A DNA stretch of 12,339 nucleotides from an uncultured Micrococcales bacterium (GTDB taxonomy: Bacteria; Actinomycetota; Actinomycetes; Actinomycetales; Microbacteriaceae): positions 1-12,339 of the forward strand of contig CAITNA010000124.1 of NCBI GenBank assembly GCA_903893675.1, in the 5' to 3' direction. Position numbers and translations under genes: made by a program. Below, piece after piece: positions 6,251 to 12,339 of the stretch. The notes under the pieces are model-generated. The model was not told where the DNA came from. It saw nothing but the letters and a program-made list of their open reading frames with translations, and ran no database searches. Each line of letters starts with the position of its first letter. Positions within the stretch are counted from its first letter, which is position 1.

Positions 6251-9064
6251 ATGAAAACTTTCGTCTCAGCACTGCTGGTAGTCGGCGACGACTCACAATT
6301 TCTTGCACGCACGCTCGAGGCAATCTCTAACCAGCCGATTCACGAACTAATCGTTGTCGACACTTCGGTCGCCGGGCAACCGGTCGAAAACCGCATCGTC
6401 GGCAATTTCGAAATCAAGTATGCGGCTGCTCCAAAAACTTCTTATGCGGCGGCCCTCGCGCTCGCGGCAACCGCGGTTAGCGCAGAGGCAAACTGGCTCT
6501 GGCTGCTGCACGACGACAGCGCCCCGCTCGATGGCGCACTAACCAACTTGCTCGCGGTTGCCGAGGCTTCTCCATCGGCAGCAGTCATCGGCCCGAAGCA
6601 GGTCGACTGGAACAACCCGCGCATCATTCGCCAGCTTGGCTTGACCCTCACTAAGCGCGGCAACCTGTTCACTCGCGTCACCGGTGCACTCGATCAATCG
6701 CAGCACGATGCCGACTCGGATGTTCTGGCAGTCGGAACCGCAGGTGCGCTCATCCGTCGTGAGGTCTTCGACCAGTTCGACGGGTTCGACCTGCGCATGC
6801 CGGCACTCGCAGCCGACTTCGACTTCTCGATGCGGGCCAGGGCTGCGGGCTTCCGCGTGCTGGTTGCTCCGCAGGCCCGAGTTGCCCACGTTCTGCGCTC
6901 GATGACTGGCCCGAAGACCGCACTGCGCAAGGCCGAGATACAGCTGCAGCTGTCATACCTGCCGCTTGGCTTTGCGCTTGCATACTGGTTCGGCCTGCCG
7001 CTGACCACGCTGGTTCGCCTGATCTGGCGCCTTGCGAACAAGCGACCAGACCGCCTGGGCGGCGAGCTCGCGGCTGGCATCTGGGGCTACTTCACGATCT
7101 TTGCTCGACTGGCCTCGCGCCGCTCGGTTTCGCGTTCGGCCCGCAAGGCGATGCGCGTCTTGTATGCCACTTCCCAGCAGGTTCGCGACGATCGCCTGCG
7201 CGATATCGAAGCCGACGAAATCGAAGCGCGAGTCGAGGCACATGCACAGCTCGCCGGTCGCGACGGCGACACCGAAACCACAACCGCGCAGATTTTGCTC
7301 GGGCAGGTTTCGAAGGCGAAGTCATTCGTCGCCGGTGGCGGCTTGTGGTTCGTTGCCGCGCTGCTGGTTTTGTCGTGGAGTTTCTGGCCGAGCGATGAAG
7401 CCGTTATCGGCGGCGGCACCATTCCGCTCGCGCAAAATTGGCTCGACTTGTTCGCGCGCGCCGGGGCAAGCTGGCATCCGATTGGTCACGGCTTCGTTGC
7501 ACCAGCCGATCCGTTCGTTTGGGTGCTGAGTGCATTCGGTGCAATCACGTTCTGGGCACCGTCGCTCTCGATTTCGATTTTCTTCTTCGCTGCCAAGGCG
7601 CTCGGGTTCGTTGCCGCATACAAGGCGGTTTCGGTGTTCACTCGCAAGTCGTGGGTGCGCAACGTTTCTGCGCTGGCATACGTGCTCTGGCCAACCTTCG
7701 CTCTGGCACAGCAGCAACTGCGAATCACGTCTTTGATTGCAATGGTGTTCACGCCGTTCGTGGTTTACACGGTTGCCCGCGTGGCACTTCTCGGCGCTGA
7801 GATCTCGGTTCGCACCAAGGCCCAAACCTGGACCTGGGTGGCACTAAGTGGTCTGTCGATCGCTGTGGTTACCGCGGCTGCGCCAAACACCATCCCGGTG
7901 ATTGTTCTCGGGCTGGCACTCGTCTTTGTGATGCGCCCGCGCCGCTTCGGCTACCTAATCTGGACGGGCCTGCCATTTGCGGCAATCTTCGCGCCATACG
8001 CCTTTTATCTGATTGCAGGCATCGGCAGCCCGCTTGCCGTTTTGGCAGACCCTGGTGTGCCGGTCTCGACCGCCAGCGCCGGCTTCTTCGGCTTCCTGGT
8101 TGGCAATCCGGGGCAGGGCCTTGGGCTGACGATTGGGCTGGCCTTTGGCCTTGGCACTGTGTTGCTCGCGGCTGTAGGCCTGCTCTCGCGCTCGTATGGC
8201 CGCATCGCCGGACTATTGGGTTTCGGCCTGCTTGCTCTGGCCCTGGCCTGGCTTGTCGCCCACCTCGACTTCGTTGCCATCGGCATCGGTTCGGTCACCT
8301 CAGACCGAATCAACGGCAACCCCTATGCGCTGCTCGGCATCTGGGCCCTGGCTCTGGTTTGCGCAATCGCGGTGTTGCTCGATGGGCTCTTGGTTCGCAG
8401 CGTGCTTCGTGTTTCGGTTGTGGCTCTTGTCGCGGCAGTAATCACCCCTGGCATCTGGTTCGGCGTTCAGCACTCCGCCTCGGTTGGCAACCACGCGACC
8501 GCGCGAGTGATGCCAGCTTTGATCGACGCACAGGCGCAGGCCGGATCTCAGGCCCAGGTCTTGATCATCTCGAAATCTGGTTCGCGCTACACCGGCGAGT
8601 GGGTGCCGGTTAGCGGTGTTCAACTCGAAGACCTGAGCGTTGCATACCGGTTCGCGCTTTCGAACGTCGAGGCGCAGTCGAAGAGCTACGCGTCGGTTGC
8701 CACTCTGGTCGCCGACTTGGTTTCGGGCAACACACCTGATCCTGCGGCATTTAGCTCCAACCAGATTCAATACGTGCTCGTGCCAAACCCCAACACCGCA
8801 GACGCAACCGCAATCAGCGCATCGCTCGATCAGGTGAGCAACCTGCAGGCTGCCGGCCTCACTGAATATGGCAAGGTCTGGCGCGTGCAAGGTGACTCAC
8901 AAGTCGCGGCTGAGAAAGACAAGTCGCTCTGGTCGATCACCAAGCTGATTCAGCTCGGCGTCTTGATTGGCTTCTTGCTTCTCGCGATTCCAACCACAGC
9001 CCGCCGCAAGCAGGCGAGCGGTGCCGAAATCTTCATTTACGACACGGATGAGGGTGACCAGTGA
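6251..9064 (+). CDS. Family 2 glycosyltransferase fused to a large membrane region
   Basis: A 937-residue protein. Residues 1-215 are a GT-A glycosyltransferase domain: SALLVVGDDSQFLARTLEAI at the N-terminus, the metal/nucleotide motif LHDDSAP (86-92), AVGTAGALIRREVFDQFDGFD (160-180) and a DFDFSMRARAAGF segment (189-201). Hydrophobic segments follow at about 235-258 and 272-287, then a charged cytoplasmic-type linker (about 292-355), then about a dozen more segments from 362 to 738. A polar stretch of about 155 residues (740-896) is probably extracytoplasmic, and a last membrane helix (897-915) ends the protein. It should add a sugar to a lipid-linked or membrane acceptor for the cell envelope; donor and acceptor are unknown. 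It lies between whiB and the DUF5719 gene, whose start overlaps its stop. Its own Shine-Dalgarno is weak (GGCGG). Confidence 0.85.
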   Translation: MKTFVSALLVVGDDSQFLARTLEAISNQPIHELIVVDTSVAGQPVENRIVGNFEIKYAAAPKTSYAAALALAATAVSAEANWLWLLHDDSAPLDGALTNLLAVAEASPSAAVIGPKQVDWNNPRIIRQLGLTLTKRGNLFTRVTGALDQSQHDADSDVLAVGTAGALIRREVFDQFDGFDLRMPALAADFDFSMRARAAGFRVLVAPQARVAHVLRSMTGPKTALRKAEIQLQLSYLPLGFALAYWFGLPLTTLVRLIWRLANKRPDRLGGELAAGIWGYFTIFARLASRRSVSRSARKAMRVLYATSQQVRDDRLRDIEADEIEARVEAHAQLAGRDGDTETTTAQILLGQVSKAKSFVAGGGLWFVAALLVLSWSFWPSDEAVIGGGTIPLAQNWLDLFARAGASWHPIGHGFVAPADPFVWVLSAFGAITFWAPSLSISIFFFAAKALGFVAAYKAVSVFTRKSWVRNVSALAYVLWPTFALAQQQLRITSLIAMVFTPFVVYTVARVALLGAEISVRTKAQTWTWVALSGLSIAVVTAAAPNTIPVIVLGLALVFVMRPRRFGYLIWTGLPFAAIFAPYAFYLIAGIGSPLAVLADPGVPVSTASAGFFGFLVGNPGQGLGLTIGLAFGLGTVLLAAVGLLSRSYGRIAGLLGFGLLALALAWLVAHLDFVAIGIGSVTSDRINGNPYALLGIWALALVCAIAVLLDGLLVRSVLRVSVVALVAAVITPGIWFGVQHSASVGNHATARVMPALIDAQAQAGSQAQVLIISKSGSRYTGEWVPVSGVQLEDLSVAYRFALSNVEAQSKSYASVATLVADLVSGNTPDPAAFSSNQIQYVLVPNPNTADATAISASLDQVSNLQAAGLTEYGKVWRVQGDSQVAAEKDKSLWSITKLIQLGVLIGFLLLAIPTTARRKQASGAEIFIYDTDEGDQ

Positions 9065-10470
9065 TCAATCGCATCCTGATTTTGTTGGCGGCACTCGGCG
9101 CTCTCGCAGCTGGTGTTTTCTTCGCACCAAACTTTGCGAGTACATCCGGCTCGCTTGTGAAAACGAATTCGCTTTCGGTTGCGGCAGCCGAGTTGAAACT
9201 GGTTTGCCCAGGTGCGGCAATTTTGAGCGGAGGTTCGGCGGGAACATCCGTGGGAAGTTTCGCGCGAATCGGCCAGGCGGCAGTGCTCGGTTCTGCCAGC
9301 GGCTCGACCACCTCGATTCAGGCTCTCAATGGCGCAGGCTCGGTTGCCAGTGGAACCCCCGCCTTTGGCGCGGCCAGCTCGGCAGTCATCGGCCTCGCCT
9401 CGCAGCAGCAGGGCAGTACCGCCCTGAACGCAGGCCAGTTGCAGAACGTCGCTAACCCGCGCCTAAACGGCCTGATGGGTGCCTCGTGCCAGGCCCCGAG
9501 CACCGACCTTTGGCTGGTTGGCGGCGACACCTCGACCGGTCGCGAGACCTTGCTGTTGCTCACCAATCCGAGCAATGCCGATGCCACCGTGAGCGTCACG
9601 GCGGTTGGTCTCGGCGGTGCCACGGCCTCTTCGAGTGGTGTCTCGGTTTCGGCAGGCGGCTCGCAGATTGTTCCGCTTTCGTCGATCCTGCCCGAGACCA
9701 AGTCGATTGCCGTTCACGTAATCAGTCACGGCAGTGCGGTCGCGGCCTGGATGCAGCAGCGCACTCTTCGCGGCCTGAACTATGCCGGCGCCGACTTCGT
9801 CTCGCCGAGTGCCGGTTTCGCCACCACGCTTCAGGTGCCAGGAATCATGATTCGCGGTAGCAAAGACGGCAACGCTCTGGCTGGCGCAAACTCCGACTAC
9901 TTCGATCTGATTCCAACTCTGCGCATCTACAACCCGAACTCGGCGAGCGTGAATTTCGTTGCGCAAATCTTTGGCGCAGACAGCAAAACTTTCGGCACCG
10001 TGATTCGCGACACCGTGCCTGGCAACTCTGTTTCTGATTTTCCAATCACCGGTCTCCAGGATGGCGATTACGCGGCATTCATCAAGGCAGACTCTGCGGT
10101 TAGTGCATCCGTGCGATTGCCGCGCACCAACAAGTCGCACAACCCGATTACAGATTTTGCGTGGTTGCCCGCTGCGCAGAGCTTGACCGGTTCGAATGCG
10201 ATCACGGTTCCGGCTGGCGGCATCTCGAAGCTGAGCATCACCAATGCATCGACTTCGGCGGTGAGCGTGAAGGTTGGCGGGTCATCGATTTCGATTGCCG
10301 CCCAATCGAACGTCACAGTTGCTGTTGCCGCTGGCGAGCAAATCGTGATTGATTCAGGCGCGGCGAGCATCGGCGCAACACTGGTTGTCGATGTTTCTGG
10401 TGGCGTTACTGCTCTACCGGTTGTGAATTACGAAAACCTGGGCAACCGGGTTGACGTTCTCGTTCGCTAG
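9061..10470 (+). CDS. DUF5719 family secreted or membrane-anchored envelope protein
   Basis: 469 residues. An N-terminal hydrophobic helix (ILILLAALGALAAGVFFA, about 5-22) acts as signal or anchor; the rest is an Ala/Gly/Ser-rich, beta-looking exported domain. Cys49 (LVCPG) and Cys143 (GASCQAP) are the only clear cysteines and could pair. DLWLVGGDTSTGRETLLLLTNP (149-170) and the C-terminal VVNYENLGNRVDVLV are what I associate with DUF5719, a family of unknown function found in actinobacteria beside large glycosyltransferases. The start is GTG at 9061, overlapping the glycosyltransferase TGA (GTGA), with GAGGGTG a few bases upstream; the two are probably translationally coupled, which suggests joint work at the membrane. 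The gene ends 4 nt from the convergent peptidase gene. Confidence 0.75.
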   Translation: MINRILILLAALGALAAGVFFAPNFASTSGSLVKTNSLSVAAAELKLVCPGAAILSGGSAGTSVGSFARIGQAAVLGSASGSTTSIQALNGAGSVASGTPAFGAASSAVIGLASQQQGSTALNAGQLQNVANPRLNGLMGASCQAPSTDLWLVGGDTSTGRETLLLLTNPSNADATVSVTAVGLGGATASSSGVSVSAGGSQIVPLSSILPETKSIAVHVISHGSAVAAWMQQRTLRGLNYAGADFVSPSAGFATTLQVPGIMIRGSKDGNALAGANSDYFDLIPTLRIYNPNSASVNFVAQIFGADSKTFGTVIRDTVPGNSVSDFPITGLQDGDYAAFIKADSAVSASVRLPRTNKSHNPITDFAWLPAAQSLTGSNAITVPAGGISKLSITNASTSAVSVKVGGSSISIAAQSNVTVAVAAGEQIVIDSGAASIGATLVVDVSGGVTALPVVNYENLGNRVDVLVR

Positions 10471-10474
10471 CGAT

Positions 10475-10891
10475 CTATTCCTCGGGGCCCTGCTGCCAGC
10501 GCTCATAGAAGCGCCACGGGTCGCTGTCGGTCAGATAACCGGCCGCCTCGAAAACCGCCTGCTCAACGTGCATGCGCTCGTGGTTTGGGTCCATGCGCCG
10601 GCTGTGGCCGAGGCGCTCAATTGGCACCCGATAAATGGTGATTTCACACTTGTCGCGGTCGGCATCCCAGCGGCGAACCTCGTCGCCGGTCACCTCGGGG
10701 GTGTCTTGGGCGACCCAGGTCAGCTTGCCGAACTCATCGGGAAACTGCTCCTTTAGAAAGAAGCACACCACGCTGACGGCCTCGGTGAAACGGGTTGCCT
10801 TGGCGTGACCGGTGGTCACTTTGCCAGCCAGGAGGGGGCGGCGCAGGCCTCGACCGTGACGATCGCGGTAACTGGCTCGGCTGGCTCGCAT
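10475..10891 (-). CDS. Small zincin-like metallopeptidase family protein (Rv3259-like)
   Basis: 138 residues from the ATG at 10891. The N-terminal YRDRHGRGLRRPLL (8-21) and ITIYRVPIERL (84-94) match the small actinobacterial proteins annotated as metallopeptidase family that sit beside DUF3499 and phosphomannomutase genes (Rv3259 in Mycobacterium tuberculosis). HERMH (104-108) fits the zinc-binding HExxH pattern, followed by VEQAVFEAAGY and an acidic C-terminus. Substrate and activity are unknown. The reading frame extends to an ATG at 10981, but that would overlap the divergent DUF3499 coding region; the 10891 ATG has TACAAT 6 nt upstream and is preferred as a leaderless start. It is convergent with the DUF5719 gene. 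Confidence 0.7.
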   Translation of the reverse strand: MRASRASYRDRHGRGLRRPLLAGKVTTGHAKATRFTEAVSVVCFFLKEQFPDEFGKLTWVAQDTPEVTGDEVRRWDADRDKCEITIYRVPIERLGHSRRMDPNHERMHVEQAVFEAAGYLTDSDPWRFYERWQQGPEE

Positions 10892-10897
10892 GGGGTC

Positions 10898-10907
10898 ATT
10901 GTATTCT
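10898..10907. promoter_or_regulatory. Divergent leaderless promoter with overlapping -10 hexamers
   Basis: The plus strand reads attgtattct. Minus-strand TACAAT (10898-10903) is 6 nt before the peptidase ATG at 10891. Plus-strand TATTCT (10902-10907) is 7 nt before the DUF3499-phosphomannomutase ATG at 10915. The two hexamers share 2 bases and no Shine-Dalgarno fits before either ATG. Only 23 nt separate the two coding regions, so any -35 contacts would lie inside the opposite gene. Confidence 0.5.
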
Positions 10908-10914
10908 TGACCCG

Positions 10915-12339
10915 ATGAATCAGCGGTCTTGCTCGAAGATGACCTGCGGCGGGGCTGCGGTTGCAACTCTGACCTACTCACACGAAGACCGAACTGCAGT
11001 AGTCGGGCCGCTTACTCCAGAACACGAGCCACACGCTTATGACCTCTGCGAGAAGCACGCCAAGAGCCTGACCGCCCCAATGGGCTGGCAGTTGATTCGC
11101 CACGGAGCCGTGCCAACTCCGGCCCCTCAGATTTCAAACGAAAGCAAACCGATGCCACTTAGAGACATAGTCAAGAGCTACGACGTTCGCGGACTGGTCG
11201 GAACCCAGCTGACTGTCGACATGGTTCGCGCGCTTGCAGCCGCGTTCGTCGACGAGGTCGAGGCCGCTGGCCAGGATGTCGTTGTCGGTCACGACATGCG
11301 CGACTCGTCGCCGGAGTTCGCAGAGGCTTTCGCCCAGGGTGCTCAGGCTCGCGGTGGCAACGTGGTTTCAATCGGACTCTGCTCGACAGACGAGTCATAC
11401 TTCGCCAGCGGTTCGCTAAACGCACCTGCGGCAATGTTCACCGCCTCGCACAACCCGGCAACCTACAACGGCATCAAGTTCTCGCGCGCAGGTGCTCGCG
11501 GCATCAGCATCGACACCGGCCTTGGCAACATCCGTGATCGTGCAGAGATCTATCTCGAGAACGGCATCGACGAGGTCGCTCAGCCTGGCAGTTTCCGCGA
11601 GGTGCACATCCTTGCCGACTACGCGGCCTACCTGCGCAAGCTGGTTGACCTGCGCGGCATTCGCAAGCTCAAGGTCGTTGTCGACGCCGGCAACGGCATG
11701 GGTGGCATGACCGTGCCTGCAGTGCTCGGCACCGCAGCAGACCTCGAGCACCTGCCGCTCGAAATCGTTCCGCTCTACTTCGGACTCGACGGCACCTTCC
11801 CGAACCATGAGGCCAACCCGCTCGACCCAAAGAACCTCGTCGATCTGCAGCGTGCAGTTGTCGAGCACGGCGCAGACATCGGCCTCGCCTTTGACGGAGA
11901 CGCCGACCGCTGCTTCGTCATCGACGAAAAGGGCGAGCCGGTTACCCCAAGCGCCGTGGCTGCAATCGTTGCCCGCCGTGAGATCGCCCGCGCTCGTCGC
12001 GAGCATCCAGGCGCTTCGATCACCGTGCTGCACAACCTGCTCACCTCGAACATCGTGCGCGAGGTCATCGAGGCCGATGGCGCGACCGCCGTTCGCACCA
12101 AGGTCGGTCACTCACTAATCAAGGATGAGATGGCCCGCACCGGTGCAATCTTCGGTGGCGAGCACAGCGCTCACTACTACTTCAAGGACTTCTGGGGCGC
12201 AGACAACGGCATGCTCGCCGCAATGCACGTGCTTGCCGAGTTCGGCCACCAGCAGGACCCGCTGAGCGAGTTTGCTCGCCAGTACAACCCATACTTCTTG
12301 AGCGGCGAGATCAACTCGACCGTTGCCGATGTGGCTGCG
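10915..12339 (+). CDS. manB: DUF3499-phosphomannomutase fusion (3'-partial)
   Basis: The frame from ATG 10915 has no stop up to the right edge (475 codons visible). Residues 1-65 are a DUF3499 domain with a possible zinc site: Cys6 and Cys11 (RSCSKMTC), then Cys45 and His48 (DLCEKH), ending GWQLIRHG. A Pro-rich linker (66-82) leads directly into a phosphomannomutase: IVKSYDVRG (85-93), the phosphoserine loop TASHNP with Ser178, the Mg-binding DGDADR (327-332) and the sugar-binding GGEHS (414-418). Roughly 60-70 C-terminal residues are missing. The enzyme interconverts mannose-6-phosphate and mannose-1-phosphate, next to ManA in the pathway. In mycobacteria the two parts are separate adjacent genes (Rv3258c, Rv3257c). 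An internal ATG at 11152 could start a free enzyme, but it has no Shine-Dalgarno or -10-like hexamer before it. Confidence 0.88.
   Translation, partial: MNQRSCSKMTCGGAAVATLTYSHEDRTAVVGPLTPEHEPHAYDLCEKHAKSLTAPMGWQLIRHGAVPTPAPQISNESKPMPLRDIVKSYDVRGLVGTQLTVDMVRALAAAFVDEVEAAGQDVVVGHDMRDSSPEFAEAFAQGAQARGGNVVSIGLCSTDESYFASGSLNAPAAMFTASHNPATYNGIKFSRAGARGISIDTGLGNIRDRAEIYLENGIDEVAQPGSFREVHILADYAAYLRKLVDLRGIRKLKVVVDAGNGMGGMTVPAVLGTAADLEHLPLEIVPLYFGLDGTFPNHEANPLDPKNLVDLQRAVVEHGADIGLAFDGDADRCFVIDEKGEPVTPSAVAAIVARREIARARREHPGASITVLHNLLTSNIVREVIEADGATAVRTKVGHSLIKDEMARTGAIFGGEHSAHYYFKDFWGADNGMLAAMHVLAEFGHQQDPLSEFARQYNPYFLSGEINSTVADVAA

Noticed and set aside
8300..8890. 196-codon minus-strand frame inside the glycosyltransferase
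   Set aside because: Shadow frame opposite a well-supported membrane protein; no start signal or domain.
10892..10981. Longer N-terminus for the small peptidase (ATG at 10981)
   Set aside because: It would overlap the DUF3499 coding region antisense by 67 nt, and the extra residues (SRSELQPQPRRRSSSS) look like antisense noise; the ATG at 10891 fits the family start and has a -10 hexamer.
11416..12111. 231-codon minus-strand frame opposite the phosphomannomutase
   Set aside because: It lies wholly antisense to conserved catalytic motifs of the enzyme and shows no domain of its own.

Overview
The window looks like a cell-envelope and sugar-nucleotide locus from an actinobacterium, most likely a member of the Microbacteriaceae. 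This rests on a WhiB-type regulator, DUF5719 and DUF3499 family proteins, a small Rv3259-like metallopeptidase next to a phosphomannomutase, moderately high GC with heavy TCG serine and CTC/CTG leucine use, and several genes whose start codon sits 6-7 bases after a TANNNT hexamer, as in leaderless actinobacterial genes. The order whiB / small peptidase / DUF3499 / phosphomannomutase matches the Rv3260c-Rv3257c neighbourhood of mycobacteria. Family assignments come from reading the translations; no database was searched.

Layout: (1) 3-1550 (+), the 3' part of a secreted repeat protein with a Pro/Thr linker and C-terminal LysM domain. (2) 1561-2253 (+), a LicC-like sugar/choline-phosphate nucleotidyltransferase, whose 3' end overlaps by 68 nt the convergent gene (3) 2186-3562 (-), an O-antigen ligase/polymerase-like membrane protein. 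(4) 3637-4785 (+), manA. (5) 4813-5772 (-), galE. (6) 5927-6229 (+), a WhiB2-like regulator with a good promoter and a short overlapping upstream ORF, followed by (7) 6251-9064 (+), a large family-2 glycosyltransferase with a polytopic membrane region, and (8) 9061-10470 (+), a DUF5719 envelope protein overlapping it by 4 nt. (9) 10475-10891 (-), a small zincin-like protein. (10) 10915 to the right edge (+), an unbroken reading frame that joins a DUF3499 domain to a phosphomannomutase.

Together the genes supply activated sugars (ManA and phosphomannomutase to mannose-1-phosphate, GalE to UDP-galactose, and a nucleotidyltransferase) and the envelope machinery that could use them (family-2 glycosyltransferase, O-antigen ligase-like protein, LysM surface protein), with a WhiB regulator in the same block. 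The two most unusual points are the in-frame DUF3499-phosphomannomutase fusion and the compact divergent promoter in front of it, where two -10-like hexamers overlap by 2 nt and both genes appear leaderless. No gene-free stretch exceeds 300 bases; the longest is the 154-nt galE/whiB gap. I saw no tRNA, rRNA, CRISPR array, insertion sequence or convincing intrinsic terminator.
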